From: Mucilaginibacter saanensis
Lineage (GTDB): Bacteria; Bacteroidota; Bacteroidia; Sphingobacteriales; Sphingobacteriaceae
Reading direction: 5' to 3'
DNA length: 64,000 nt
Assembly: GCF_014200575.1 (NCBI RefSeq)
Contig: NZ_JACHBZ010000013.1
Location: forward strand, 86,255-150,254
A program made the position numbers and the translations under genes. Numbering within the stretch: the first letter of the stretch is position 1; every line of letters begins with the position of its first letter. Below are positions 37,208 to 46,735 of the stretch, piece by piece. Under the pieces are notes generated by a model. The model saw only the letters and a list, made by a program, of their open reading frames with translations, had not been told where the DNA came from and did not search any database.

Positions 37208-37726
37208 ATGGAAAATCTTGAACTTTTACTCAAGGAGCTTTACACAAAAGCATATCTTGGGAAATGTAAGAATTACAATGCTGCAGGGAGATTCAAAAAA
37301 TATAAAAACGCGACAGGCTTACCGGGAATCCTGGTAAATATTACTCTGGGGTCGGTTCTCTTTGCAGATATTTCTAAAACGATACCTGATTATATAAAAT
37401 GGATAGCTGCATTTTTATCGTTTACAGCTGCATTATTGACTGGATTTCAAACATATTTTAACTACCAAAAACGATTAGAAATGCACGACAAATTGGGTAA
37501 TGATTTTCTGTATATCGAACATGAAGTATATAAATTATATCAAAAATTCAAAATGAACAAATCTTCTGTTGATGAAACCTTGAAACAATATGATTTTTTT
37601 GATGATAAATATCAGCAGATACTAAAAAAATCTTCTGGTTTTCCAACTAATAAGAAGGACTTTGAATCTGCATTACGGTCAAAGAGGATAAAAAAGGAAA
37701 ATGATTCTCTATCAATTTTGAAATAA
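37208..37726 (+). CDS. SLATT-domain two-helix membrane protein (orphan)
   Basis: 172 aa. An amphipathic start (LYTKAYLGKCKNYNAAGRFK) is followed by two membrane helices (about 38-54 and 63-82) and a helical tail with FNYQKRLEMHDKLGNDFLYI. This is the SLATT pattern: two-helix proteins known as predicted pore effectors beside CD-NTase (SMODS), SLOG or reverse transcriptase genes. None of those partners is adjacent: aconitase lies before and a peptide-binding lipoprotein after, on the opposite strand. AT-rich composition relative to neighbours hints at acquisition. Family assignment is by pattern. Confidence 0.75.
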   Translation: MENLELLLKELYTKAYLGKCKNYNAAGRFKKYKNATGLPGILVNITLGSVLFADISKTIPDYIKWIAAFLSFTAALLTGFQTYFNYQKRLEMHDKLGNDFLYIEHEVYKLYQKFKMNKSSVDETLKQYDFFDDKYQQILKKSSGFPTNKKDFESALRSKRIKKENDSLSILK

Positions 37727-37789
37727 AAAGTCATTCTTTTATTATACCCTAAAACCTAAATGTGTTATCACTTATAATTTTAGTTAACA

Positions 37790-39421
37790 CTATAGCTTCT
37801 TCATCACCCTTTTCAACACCAATAAATTTTGTCCATTCAGGCTGTAGCCACCGATATTGTTTTGATACAGGTTTACCAGTTTATCATAGTATAATACCAC
37901 CACCGGCGATTGCTCCATCATCAAATTATCCATTTGCTGGTACAGCGCATAACGTGCAGTATCATTTTTTACCTGGTAAGTTTGCTCAAACAGGGCGTCG
38001 AATTTTTTATTGTTAAAGCCGGTATAGTTGGGGCCATAAGGGATCTTATTCTTGGAGTAAAATACCGACATGTAGTTTTCACCGTCGGGATAATCGGCAA
38101 TCCATTGACCGTAGAAGAAATTGATACCATTTTTTGATACCAATTCGCGTAAACTGGCCCCTTGGGTAATCTCCACACTAGTTTTGATGCCAATCCTATC
38201 CAGTTGACCTTGCACATATTCAATTAAACTACGGTACCCCACAGTGGTAGCTAATGAAATTTCGGGCAGATTCTTCCCGTCAGGAAAACCAGCTTCGGCT
38301 AACAACTGGCGGGCCTTGTCAGGGTCGTAGCCATATCCTTTCACATCTTTACTAAAGCCCGGCATACCTTCCGGAATAAAGCCTGCATAGCCAGGCGTAC
38401 CCATGCTATTGCGGAGGTACTTGATCATCTTTTGCCTGTCGATGGCATAATTAATAGCCTGCCGTACCTTTAATATTTTAAGGGGCGACTTTTTGACTAT
38501 AGCCAGGTTGGTATCTACCAGTATACCCAGGTACATGGTATTAAGATAAGGAGCTGTATTTAAAATAAATTTCCCTTTATACTTTTGCGTAACGCTGCCC
38601 GATTTGGTGAGTATGTCATCGCGGTAGCTCCCATCAATATCATTCAAAAAGTCGAGCTTTTTCTTGATGAACTCCAGGAACGAGGTTTGCTTATCAGCTA
38701 TAAAAGTGGCCTTAACAGCATCAAGGTATGGTAAACGTCTACCTTTGTTATCTTTTTCCCAATACTTTTCATTCTTTAACAGCACCAGCACCTCACCCTC
38801 TTTCCAATATTTAAATTTAAACGGCCCGGTACCTACCGGATGACTTCTGAAATCCTTGCCATAATACTCAACCACCTCACGTGGAACAACCGAGCAGTAT
38901 TGTGCAGTAAGCATGCTCAAAAAGGGCGCAAACGGCTGTTTAAGTTTGATCTGGAATGTACTGTCATTTGGTGCACTAAAGGCGCTTTTACTTGTTATTT
39001 TATCGCTGAAAATCCATGACCCGGAGGAGGCCACCTTAGGATCAATTAAACGGCCAAAGCTGTAAACGAAATCAGAGGCTATGGCTTTCCTACCAAAACC
39101 GCCTGCAAAATGCGGATCATCGTGAAAGTATACATCATTGCGCAGATGAAAAGTATACAACAGACCATCAGCCGATACATCCCATTTTTTTGCAATACAA
39201 GGAATTACCTTAAGACTATCATTGATTTGTACCAGCCCATTAAAAACCTGGTTATCCATCCATATAGTATAATGGTTACGGCAAAAAGCCGGATCAAGAG
39301 AGGTAAGCCCTTCTTCCAGATTAATGTTAAAGACGGTTTTATGTAAATCGGGGGTATCAGTATGACAGGCAGTAAGTTGGATTAGCAGAACAGAAAGCAG
39401 CAATAATACCCATTTATTCAT
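37790..39421 (-). CDS. Peptide/nickel-type ABC substrate-binding lipoprotein (SBP_bac_5)
   Basis: 543 aa. A lipoprotein signal ends in the lipobox LTAC with Cys19. LTSLDPAFCRNHYTIWMDNQ, GLLYTFHLRNDVYFHDDPHF and VGTGPFKFKYWKEGEVLVL are signature stretches of the DppA/OppA family. It binds oligopeptides in the periplasm. No ABC permease or ATPase genes are adjacent. A 24-bp near-perfect palindrome lies 7 nt before its start (39428-39451). Confidence 0.92.
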   Translation of the reverse strand: MNKWVLLLLSVLLIQLTACHTDTPDLHKTVFNINLEEGLTSLDPAFCRNHYTIWMDNQVFNGLVQINDSLKVIPCIAKKWDVSADGLLYTFHLRNDVYFHDDPHFAGGFGRKAIASDFVYSFGRLIDPKVASSGSWIFSDKITSKSAFSAPNDSTFQIKLKQPFAPFLSMLTAQYCSVVPREVVEYYGKDFRSHPVGTGPFKFKYWKEGEVLVLLKNEKYWEKDNKGRRLPYLDAVKATFIADKQTSFLEFIKKKLDFLNDIDGSYRDDILTKSGSVTQKYKGKFILNTAPYLNTMYLGILVDTNLAIVKKSPLKILKVRQAINYAIDRQKMIKYLRNSMGTPGYAGFIPEGMPGFSKDVKGYGYDPDKARQLLAEAGFPDGKNLPEISLATTVGYRSLIEYVQGQLDRIGIKTSVEITQGASLRELVSKNGINFFYGQWIADYPDGENYMSVFYSKNKIPYGPNYTGFNNKKFDALFEQTYQVKNDTARYALYQQMDNLMMEQSPVVVLYYDKLVNLYQNNIGGYSLNGQNLLVLKRVMKKL

Positions 39422-39427
39422 TTCAAG

Positions 39428-39451
39428 CTAATGTAATAATTATTGCATTAG
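39428..39451. promoter_or_regulatory. 24-bp palindrome before the peptide-binding gene
   Basis: Half sites CTAATGTAATAA and TTATTGCATTAG are complements at 11 of 12 positions. Its place directly before the start fits an operator, but no regulator is identified. Confidence 0.5.
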
Positions 39452-39506
39452 TGATTTACTGCTTTATCTATTTATTACTTATGGATGAAAATAAGTAACT
39501 CTTGAA

Positions 39507-39598
39507 TTGTCACCCTAACTTGTTTCAGAAACTCTCAGAATGGGGAAACTTATAGTAAGCCATACATATGGGGTGCCGAAACAAGTTCAGCATGACAA
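39507..39598. repeat. Inverted repeat of the GAAACAAGTTCAGCATGAC type
   Basis: A left arm with GTCACCCTAACTTGTTTCAG (39509-39528) and a right arm GAAACAAGTTCAGCATGAC (39578-39596) pair imperfectly. A solitary arm of the same family (GATGCTGAAACAAGTCAGTG) is at about 24741-24760. Confidence 0.7.
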
Positions 39599-39608
39599 AA
39601 AGAACAAA

Positions 39609-39634
39609 AAAAGCCCCCAATTGGGGAGGCTTTT
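39609..39634 (-). terminator. Intrinsic terminator of recA
   Basis: On the minus strand AAAAGCCTCCCCAA pairs with TTGGGGGCTTTTTT with one bulge. It is about 32 nt after the recA stop. Confidence 0.8.
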
Positions 39635-39665
39635 CAATATCAAGACTTTGATACCCGAAATCTTA

Positions 39666-40685
39666 TTATTCTTCAACCAGGCTTTCTCCGGTAACGGTTG
39701 CTCTAATTTTAGTTTCCAGTTCTTCCTGCAGTTCAGGGTTATCCAATATCAGTTGTTTAACTGCATCACGGCCCTGGCCCAGGCGGGTTTCACCATAGCT
39801 AAACCATGAGCCTGCTTTTTTGATGATGTTATATTCAACACCCAGATCAATGATCTCACCTGCTTTGGAGATACCTTCACCAAACATAATATCAAACTCA
39901 GCTATCCGGAACGGAGGTGCTACTTTGTTTTTAACTATTTTAACCTTAACACGGTTACCAGATACCTCATCGGTATCTTTAATTTGTGATATACGGCGTA
40001 CATCCAAACGTACCGAAGCGTAGAATTTAAGGGCATTACCACCAGTGGTAGTTTCAGGGTTACCAAACATTACGCCTATTTTATCACGCAACTGGTTAAT
40101 AAATATGCAGCAACATCCTGTTTTGCTAATGGTACCTGTTAATTTGCGTAATGCCTGTGACATTAAACGTGCGTGCAAGCCCATCTTTGAGTCGCCCATT
40201 TCACCTTCAATTTCAGCTTTAGGTACTAAAGCAGCAACAGAGTCAATAACCAGGATATCAATAGCTCCTGAACGGATCAGGTTATCGGCAATTTCTAAAG
40301 CCTGCTCACCGTTATCTGGTTGAGAAATCAAAAGGTTTTCAACATCAACGCCTAATTTTTTGGCATAAAAACGATCAAAAGCATGCTCAGCATCAATAAA
40401 TGCTGCTATGCCACCTTTCTTTTGCGACTCTGCAATAGCATGTATGGCCAGGGTTGTTTTACCTGATGACTCCGGACCGTATATTTCAATAACTCTTCCC
40501 TTAGGTAAACCGCCAACACCTAAAGCTATATCAAGCCCTAAAGAGCCAGTTGATATTACTTCTGTAGGTTCAATAACGGAATCGCCCAATTTCATGATGG
40601 TACCTTTTCCGTATGATTTTTCCAGCTTATCCAATGTAAGCTGCAGCGCCTTCAATTTATCCGAATTATTTTTATCTGTGCTCAT
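39666..40685 (-). CDS. recA: Recombinase A
   Basis: RecA forms the filament for homologous recombination and SOS signalling. 339 aa. Walker A is GPESSGKT at 70-77; also visible are [28 protein letters not shown], and [19 protein letters not shown] (loop L2 follows). The promoter -7 box is at 40703-40710 with a 10-bp inverted repeat over the -33 region. Confidence 0.98.
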   Translation of the reverse strand: MSTDKNNSDKLKALQLTLDKLEKSYGKGTIMKLGDSVIEPTEVISTGSLGLDIALGVGGLPKGRVIEIYGPESSGKTTLAIHAIAESQKKGGIAAFIDAEHAFDRFYAKKLGVDVENLLISQPDNGEQALEIADNLIRSGAIDILVIDSVAALVPKAEIEGEMGDSKMGLHARLMSQALRKLTGTISKTGCCCIFINQLRDKIGVMFGNPETTTGGNALKFYASVRLDVRRISQIKDTDEVSGNRVKVKIVKNKVAPPFRIAEFDIMFGEGISKAGEIIDLGVEYNIIKKAGSWFSYGETRLGQGRDAVKQLILDNPELQEELETKIRATVTGESLVEE

Positions 40686-40702
40686 CTTAAAATTATCTTC
40701 AA

Positions 40703-40748
40703 CAAATATAAATGTTTTATTTTAAATTACTAATTTTTTTAGTAATTT
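40703..40748 (-). promoter_or_regulatory. recA promoter with inverted repeat
   Basis: TATATTTG (40703-40710, minus strand) is an exact -7 box. AAATTACTAA (40724-40733) and TTAGTAATTT (40739-40748) form a perfect 10-bp inverted repeat over the -33 region: a candidate repressor site. Confidence 0.5.
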
Positions 40749-40764
40749 ATTTAATGAATTATCA

Positions 40765-40791
40765 TCCCGAGCATAGCGGAGGATGACAGGT
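40765..40791. repeat. Short intergenic hairpin
   Basis: TCATCC and GGATGA flank CGAGCATAGCGGA in about 40760-40782, part of the GTCATCC-type repeats common in this genome. Confidence 0.4.
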
Positions 40792-40827
40792 ATTAATAGT
40801 TAAACTTAGTCAACCTGCCAGTATCAA

Positions 40828-41589
40828 TCAAATATCTTTATCCACACTCCGTTTCTTGAGCTCTTTACTGATAGCGTTAAGCGCTTTTTTCTTTTTGGCT
40901 TCTTTAGCCTTTTTAAGCTTAGCAGCTTCGGCTCTCAGTAGTGCCGCCTCTGTGTTATTACGCTCATAATACTTACAGAACCAGGTTAGCGGACAAATTT
41001 CACATTTCGGGCTGCGGGCTACACAAATATACCGGCCATGCAATATGAGCCAATGGTGGGCTACGCCTAATAAATCCTGTGGTAAGTATTCGGTGAGTTG
41101 TTTTTCAACAGCCAGCGGCGTACGCGCATTAAAAGTTAACCCAATGCGGTTACTTACCCTAAAAACATGTGTATCTACAGCTATAGCAGGCGCATCAAAC
41201 ACTACCGACGCAATTACATTGGCTGTTTTACGGCCCACTCCAGGCATCTTCTGCAAATTATCTATACCCGCAGGCACTTCGCTGTTAAACACCTCTACCA
41301 GCATTTTACCCATACCAACCAAATGTTTGGCTTTATTATTAGGATAGCTTACGCTGCGTATATAACTAAAAACCTCTTCGGGCGTGGATGCAGCCAAATC
41401 CTCAGGTGTAGGAAAACGCTCAAACAAAGCCGGGGTAACCTGGTTAATGCGCTTATCAGTACATTGTGCCGATAGTATTACAGCAACCAGCAGTTGAAAC
41501 GGATTGTTATAATGTAGTTCGGTAACAGGGTTAGGCTGTTGCTTTGAAAAATAGTCAACAAAATGGCGGTAACGTTCGGCCTTGAGCAT
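40828..41589 (-). CDS. nth: Endonuclease III (DNA glycosylase/AP lyase)
   Basis: Nth removes oxidised pyrimidines. 253 aa. The helix-hairpin-helix MPGVGRKTANVIASV holds catalytic Lys121, and Asp139 is in AVDTHVFRV. The 4Fe-4S cluster ligands are Cys189, Cys196, Cys199 and Cys205 (C-x6-C-x2-C-x5-C). The C-terminal ~40 residues are a Lys/Ala-rich extension (AKLKKAKEAKKKKALN) beyond the usual ~211 aa, probably adding non-specific DNA contact. Confidence 0.96.
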   Translation of the reverse strand: MLKAERYRHFVDYFSKQQPNPVTELHYNNPFQLLVAVILSAQCTDKRINQVTPALFERFPTPEDLAASTPEEVFSYIRSVSYPNNKAKHLVGMGKMLVEVFNSEVPAGIDNLQKMPGVGRKTANVIASVVFDAPAIAVDTHVFRVSNRIGLTFNARTPLAVEKQLTEYLPQDLLGVAHHWLILHGRYICVARSPKCEICPLTWFCKYYERNNTEAALLRAEAAKLKKAKEAKKKKALNAISKELKKRSVDKDI

Positions 41590-41807
41590 TATAATTTAAT
41601 GAGAGTATCTGTTGCACAATTAATGGAGATTTGAACAGGCATACATATATTATAATATGTATTAACCCCTACCCACTAAGCACAAAAAAATATAAAAAAA
41701 ATAGAAAGGTTCATAAATCATTTATTGGGTTTTGGTTGATGTTTTTTTCAAAGCATCGGCCATAATCCACAATCATGATCTATGAACCAGTGAGATTTGG
41801 TAATTAC

Positions 41808-42002
41808 TTAACGCAAGCTTTTTGAGTAGTCAAGTATCTGATGTATAGTCTGTAATTGGGGTTTCCTGGTTAACAGGTCCAAATCAGCACGAATTGAATT
41901 GTAAAATATCACTTCGTCGGCATCCAGATTTTCTTGTCCATTCTCGTTCATCAGAGCTCGGTTAGCAATTCCATTTAACGTTGTAGTAAAGGTTTCATCC
42001 AT
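41808..42002 (-). CDS. Small hypothetical protein
   Basis: 64 aa starting MDETFTTTLNGIANRALMNE and ending QILDYSKSLR. It is soluble, helical and acidic, with no recognised family. The regular hydrophobic spacing (LDLLTRKPQLQTIHQILDY) looks like real coding sequence. It lies alone between nth and the sigma factor gene; the gaps 41590-41807 and 42003-42230 are AT-rich and show nothing else. Confidence 0.5.
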   Translation of the reverse strand: MDETFTTTLNGIANRALMNENGQENLDADEVIFYNSIRADLDLLTRKPQLQTIHQILDYSKSLR

Positions 42003-42230
42003 AAGCTTTTTTTGTAATAAATTTTATATGATTTATAACGGCGGCTTAAAGATAATATTTTGTTAAATGAAAATTAAATGAAATTATTTTTATCCTGCCA
42101 TTGGGTATTAGGCATTAAGTGATTGGTAATTTGACAGGTACAATTATTTATACAGCAAATCCGGTTAATTGATAATTAATCAACAACCGGATCTGGCAAT
42201 AAAATGTATTAATAATTTACTGGCTCAATA

Positions 42231-42815
42231 TTAATTTTTGAGGCTCATCTCTTTACTTTGCATCATTTTACGCAGGTTGTTAAGGGCGTAACGCATACGA
42301 CCAAGCGCGGTATTGATGCTCACTTCCGTAATATCGGCAATTTCCTTAAAGCTCATATCGCCAAAATGACGCATGATCAATACCTCTTTTTGCTCTGATG
42401 GTAAAAGCTGTATCAATGCCTTAAGATCTTTATGCGTTTGTTCGCGCACCATGCGGTCCTCAGTACTTTCATCATAATTACCCAGCACCTCGAAAATATC
42501 AAAGTCGTCGCCATTACTTACCATAGGGGCACGTTTCTCGCGTCTGAAATGGTCAATAACCAAATTGTGCGCAATACGCGTTACCCAAGGTAAAAATTTA
42601 CCTTCTTCGTTGTACTTTCCGGCTTTAAGGGTATTAATAACTTTTATAAAAGTGTCCTGAAAAATATCTTCGGCCAGATATTCATCTTTTACCAGCAGGT
42701 AAATGGAAGTGTATATTTTTGATTGATATCGTCTGATCAATTCTACCAGCCCCGCTTCGTCACCGGCAATGTATAGATGGATTAGATCCTGATCACTTTT
42801 CAATTGAAAATCCAT
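42231..42815 (-). CDS. ECF-type RNA polymerase sigma factor
   Basis: 194 aa. Sigma region 2 reads YLAEDIFQDTFIKVINTL and FLPWVTRIAHNLVIDHFRRE; region 4 is LLPSEQKEVLIMRHFGDMSFKEIADI then NTALGRMRYALNNLRK. No anti-sigma factor gene is adjacent, which sets it apart from the FecI/FecR type. Such solitary ECF factors in Bacteroidota tend to be housekeeping or stress regulators; targets are unknown. Confidence 0.93.
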   Translation of the reverse strand: MDFQLKSDQDLIHLYIAGDEAGLVELIRRYQSKIYTSIYLLVKDEYLAEDIFQDTFIKVINTLKAGKYNEEGKFLPWVTRIAHNLVIDHFRREKRAPMVSNGDDFDIFEVLGNYDESTEDRMVREQTHKDLKALIQLLPSEQKEVLIMRHFGDMSFKEIADITEVSINTALGRMRYALNNLRKMMQSKEMSLKN

Positions 42816-43300
42816 AGAAAGTACTACTTAAACTTAATTTTTAGTTAAAAACTTATGAAGTAAAGTATATTCTATAGCGTGCTCCTTAGGGGTTAAGAAA
42901 TTGTTACTTCAAATAAAACAAATTCTCTGTTAAAAAGCAAATTATATTTTTCTGTTACTTCTGTCTATCAGGTTCATTGGGCTTAATAATGGCCTTGCCA
43001 TACTTAATTTTCATGCCTTAGGGGTTTGACTGCGCATATGCAATAAGGTTTAACAAGCCACTAAAAAAAATCCATAAGCAGTACATTGATTTATGGCACT
43101 AAGTATTTAAAAGTCAGCAAACTGTAAACTCGGGTAATTTATTTGTTGTAAACCGGTAAACAAAGTGAAACCAATTTGGATACTGCTAAATATTTTAGGA
43201 TTTTTGCACTTCGTAAAAAAAACCATAGTCAATAATTTATAAGCCATAGTAATTGCATGGTTGTTGCTATGGTTTACAGACCACGGACTATCAACTATAT
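42816..43300. other. 485-nt intergenic region between sigma factor and uvrA genes
   Basis: AT-rich and divergent promoter territory; no ORF is supported. AAACCATAG (43220-43228) and CTATGGTTT (43267-43275) form a 9-bp inverted repeat shortly before uvrA, with partial copies GCCATAG and GCATGGTT between. CCTTAGGGGTT occurs twice (about 42886 and 43016). Confidence 0.5.
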
Positions 43301-46213
43301 ATGACTAAAGAAGCAGAAAAAGATCCGCAGAAACATATCATTATAAAGGGGGCCAGGGTACATAACCTTAAAAATATGGATGTGGCCATCCCCAAAAACA
43401 AGCTGGTGGTGGTTACAGGCATGTCAGGCTCAGGTAAGTCATCACTTGCCTTTGATACTTTGTATGCCGAAGGTCAGCGCCGTTATGTAGAAAGCTTATC
43501 CTCATACGCCCGCCAGTTTTTGGGCCGGATGAACAAACCCGATGTTGATTATATTAAAGGCATAGCTCCGGCAATAGCCATTGAGCAAAAGGTAATTACC
43601 TCCAACCCGCGCTCAACAGTGGGTACATCAACCGAGATATATGATTATTTAAAACTATTGTTTTCCCGTATCGGTAAAACTATTTCGCCGGTATCTGGGC
43701 TTGTAGTAAAAAAAGATTCGGTTACCGATGTGGTGAATTTTATATTATCACTGCCCAACGAGAGCCAGGTAACCATCCTGGCGCCCCTCTATCCGCATAA
43801 TAACCGCAGCTTAAAAGAGGAGCTGGCTGTTTTAATGCAAAAGGGCTTTGTACGGGTTGAGTATGATAATAAACTATCAAAAATTGAAACTCTGCTTGAA
43901 GATGAAACCATCGAAAATACGTCGCTTGTAGCAGAAGTGCACGGCGAAAAAAAGGCCAAAGGCAAAAAACAGAAAGCCGAAACCGAAGAAGCTGTTATTG
44001 AAGATGCAGGTACACCAACTCAATATCCCGGCGTACGCATTGTGATTGATCGTATTTCAAAAAATGAGGAAGACGAAACCATAAGTCGCCTGGGCGACTC
44101 GATACAAACCGCCTTTTTTGAAGGTAAGGGCGATTGTTACGTACGCTACCAAGAACCTGATGCCGATACAGAACAGGAACGCTTTTTTTGCGATCGTTTT
44201 GAACTTGACGGAATAAAATTTGAAGAACCGTCGCCAAACTTTTTCAGCTTTAATAACCCTTACGGGGCCTGCAAAAAATGCGAGGGCTACGGTAAAGTGA
44301 TTGGTATTGATGAGGACCTGGTGATCCCTGATAAAAGCAAAAGCATTTATGAAGGTGCCATTGCACCGTGGCGCGGCGAAAAAATGCGCGAGTGGAACGA
44401 TCTGCTGGTAAAACATGCACTTCAGTTTGATTTCCCGATACACCGCCAGTATAACCAGCTGACCGAAAAACAACAGCGCCTGCTATGGACAGGCAATAAA
44501 TATTTCCGTGGCCTTGATGAGTTTTTCAAGGAAATGGAAGCGCAGACCTACAAAATTCAGTACAGGGTGATGTTATCGCGTTACCGCGGTAAAACTACCT
44601 GCCCTGAGTGTAAAGGGAGCCGCTTACGTCAGGATGCGTCTTACGTAAAGATCAGTGAACGCTCCATTACCGATGTGGTGCTGATGCCGTTGGATAAAGC
44701 CCTTGAATTTTTTCAGGGCTTGCAACTTAACGAAACCGATGCTAAAATAGGTAAGCGTTTGCTGATGGAAATCACCAATCGCCTGGTATTTTTAAATGAT
44801 GTGGGTTTAAGCTATTTAACACTCAACCGTTTATCAAATACCCTATCAGGCGGCGAATCGCAGCGTATTAACCTGGCTACCTCTCTGGGCAGTAGCTTAG
44901 TGGGCTCTATTTACGTGCTTGATGAACCCAGCATTGGTTTGCACCCACGTGACACTCAACGCCTCATTAGTGTGCTTAAATCGCTGCGCGATGTGGGTAA
45001 TACCGTGTTGGTAGTGGAACACGAAGAGGAGATCATGAAAGCTGCCGACTATATCATCGATATTGGTCCTGAGGCGGGCACCCATGGCGGCGACCTGATT
45101 TTTACCGGCACTTATGATGAAATAATTCAGGACGATAACAGCTTAACCGGAAGATACCTGAGCGGTAAGGAAGAAATTTCCATACCGGAGCATCGCCGTA
45201 AATGGAACGATTATATTGAAATAAAAGGTGCACGCGAAAACAACCTGCAACACGTTGATGCTAAGTTTCCGTTAGGTGTGCTTACCGTAGTTACCGGTGT
45301 ATCAGGCTCTGGCAAAACCAGTTTGGTAAAACGTATATTGGCGCCTGCCCTGCAAAAAACACTGGGCAACTACTCCGGCGAGCAAACGGGATCATACGAC
45401 AGCATTGATGGCGATTACGCCAAAATTGAGCAGGTTGAATTGGTTGATCAAAATCCAATTGGCCGTTCATCGCGCTCAAACCCGGTTACTTATGTAAAGG
45501 CCTGGGACGAGATCCGCAACCTGTATGCCGCGCAACCGGTATCAAAGGCGGCGGGTTTAAAACCATCAGCTTTTTCCTTTAACGTTGAAGGTGGCCGTTG
45601 CGATGTTTGCCAGGGCGAAGGAGAAGTGAAGATTGAAATGCAGTTTATGGCCGACATTTTTCTGACCTGCGAAACCTGCGGTGGTAACCGCTTTAAGCAA
45701 CATATTCTTGACGTTACTTATAATGAAAAAAACGTTGCCGAAGTATTGCACATGACCATTGATGAGGCCCTGGTATTTTTTGCCAAAGAGCCTAAGATCA
45801 TTGCCAAAATAAAGCCCTTGGTTGATGTTGGTTTGGGATATGTACAATTGGGTCAGTCGTCAAACACATTATCAGGTGGCGAGGCGCAGCGTATTAAGCT
45901 GGCATCATTCCTGGTTAAAGGCAACAATACCCACAAAACATTATTCATTTTTGACGAGCCTACCACCGGTTTGCATTTTGCCGATATCAAAAAGCTGCTG
46001 AAATCATTTGATGCCTTACTTGATCATGGCAACACCATTATTGTAATTGAACACAATATGGATGTGATAAAATGTGCCGACTGGATCATCGACATTGGCC
46101 CCGATGGTGGCGACCGTGGTGGTAAAGTAGTGTTTGAAGGCGTACCCGAGAACCTGATCAAAGAGAAAAAATCACATACCGGTCATTATTTAAAAGAACG
46201 ATTCGGAAAGTAA
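43301..46213 (+). CDS. uvrA: Excinuclease ABC subunit A
   Basis: UvrA is the damage-sensing ATPase of nucleotide excision repair. 970 aa from the ATG at 43301 ([20 protein letters not shown]); the longer start at 43253 is not family-like. Two ABC modules: Walker [13 protein letters not shown] and [11 protein letters not shown], signatures [11 protein letters not shown] and [11 protein letters not shown]. The C-terminal zinc module is intact (CDVCQGEGE...CETCGG). The first zinc-module pair is degenerate ([10 protein letters not shown] instead of CxxC), with ACKKCEGYG retained. A charged insert [15 protein letters not shown] lies in the signature domain I region. Confidence 0.97.
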   Translation: MTKEAEKDPQKHIIIKGARVHNLKNMDVAIPKNKLVVVTGMSGSGKSSLAFDTLYAEGQRRYVESLSSYARQFLGRMNKPDVDYIKGIAPAIAIEQKVITSNPRSTVGTSTEIYDYLKLLFSRIGKTISPVSGLVVKKDSVTDVVNFILSLPNESQVTILAPLYPHNNRSLKEELAVLMQKGFVRVEYDNKLSKIETLLEDETIENTSLVAEVHGEKKAKGKKQKAETEEAVIEDAGTPTQYPGVRIVIDRISKNEEDETISRLGDSIQTAFFEGKGDCYVRYQEPDADTEQERFFCDRFELDGIKFEEPSPNFFSFNNPYGACKKCEGYGKVIGIDEDLVIPDKSKSIYEGAIAPWRGEKMREWNDLLVKHALQFDFPIHRQYNQLTEKQQRLLWTGNKYFRGLDEFFKEMEAQTYKIQYRVMLSRYRGKTTCPECKGSRLRQDASYVKISERSITDVVLMPLDKALEFFQGLQLNETDAKIGKRLLMEITNRLVFLNDVGLSYLTLNRLSNTLSGGESQRINLATSLGSSLVGSIYVLDEPSIGLHPRDTQRLISVLKSLRDVGNTVLVVEHEEEIMKAADYIIDIGPEAGTHGGDLIFTGTYDEIIQDDNSLTGRYLSGKEEISIPEHRRKWNDYIEIKGARENNLQHVDAKFPLGVLTVVTGVSGSGKTSLVKRILAPALQKTLGNYSGEQTGSYDSIDGDYAKIEQVELVDQNPIGRSSRSNPVTYVKAWDEIRNLYAAQPVSKAAGLKPSAFSFNVEGGRCDVCQGEGEVKIEMQFMADIFLTCETCGGNRFKQHILDVTYNEKNVAEVLHMTIDEALVFFAKEPKIIAKIKPLVDVGLGYVQLGQSSNTLSGGEAQRIKLASFLVKGNNTHKTLFIFDEPTTGLHFADIKKLLKSFDALLDHGNTIIVIEHNMDVIKCADWIIDIGPDGGDRGGKVVFEGVPENLIKEKKSHTGHYLKERFGK

Positions 46214-46239
46214 TTGTTATAAATACTCGAGGTGTTCTG

Positions 46240-46336
46240 CCCACCACGTCATTGCGAGGCACGAAGCAATTTCTATGCTATACATATCTACTATGTAGTT
46301 CGGAGATTGCTTCGTGCCTCGCAATGACGTGGTGGG
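46240..46336. repeat. Perfect 31-bp inverted repeat
   Basis: Arms 46240-46270 and 46306-46336 are exact complements over 31 nt (core CATTGCGAGGCACGAAGCAA). The 35-nt centre has a second hairpin TACATA/TATGTA. This CATTGCGAGGCACGAAGCAAT element type is widespread between bacterial genes. It lies 27 nt after the uvrA stop and may also help end transcription. Confidence 0.9.
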
Positions 46337-46479
46337 TATGATACCGTCTTAACATTAGTTTTTCAGGTTAAAGGATTGCTACTATTTCTAAAAAACAGAG
46401 TGTCCCCTTAATCTTCTACCCTCCGGCTCAGACAATCATTCAGCGACATCAACGCAATCATCAAAATCAGCGGTCAGGT

Positions 46480-46650
46480 TTACTGTCCGCCTGTTTTCAG
46501 GTACATATAAACTATACCACCAACTACAGTAATGGCCAGTACAATAAGTCCGGTAACACCTTTGCGCTTGTCCTGACGCATTAACCATATTAAAAATGCA
46601 ACTAACGGCAGTACAAAAACTGCCCAAAATATAAGTGAAGGAATATTCAT
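46480..46650 (-). CDS. 56-aa two-helix membrane protein
   Basis: A 56-codon frame, MNIPSLIFWAVFVLPLVAFL then IWLMRQDKRKGVTG and a second helix LIVLAITVVGGIVYMYL, ending KTGGQ. Two hydrophobic helices joined by a basic turn give a positive-inside hairpin. Composition is clearly coding-like. It stands between a repeat and tsaD on the same strand as tsaD. No family recognised. Confidence 0.65.
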   Translation of the reverse strand: MNIPSLIFWAVFVLPLVAFLIWLMRQDKRKGVTGLIVLAITVVGGIVYMYLKTGGQ

Positions 46651-46652
46651 AA

Positions 46653-46735
46653 GTCCCTTGCCCCATTAGGGGAATTTAAATTGTTTGTTTACTAATTACC
46701 AACCGTTCCAGTTCCCCTTTAGGGAGTTAGGGGCC
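46653..46735. repeat. CCCCTTTAGGGG-type intergenic hairpins
   Basis: CCCCATTAGGGG (46661-46672) and TTCCCCTTTAGGGAGTTAGG (from 46712) are two small palindromes abutting the tsaD stop codon. Same general class as the other intergenic repeats. Confidence 0.55.
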
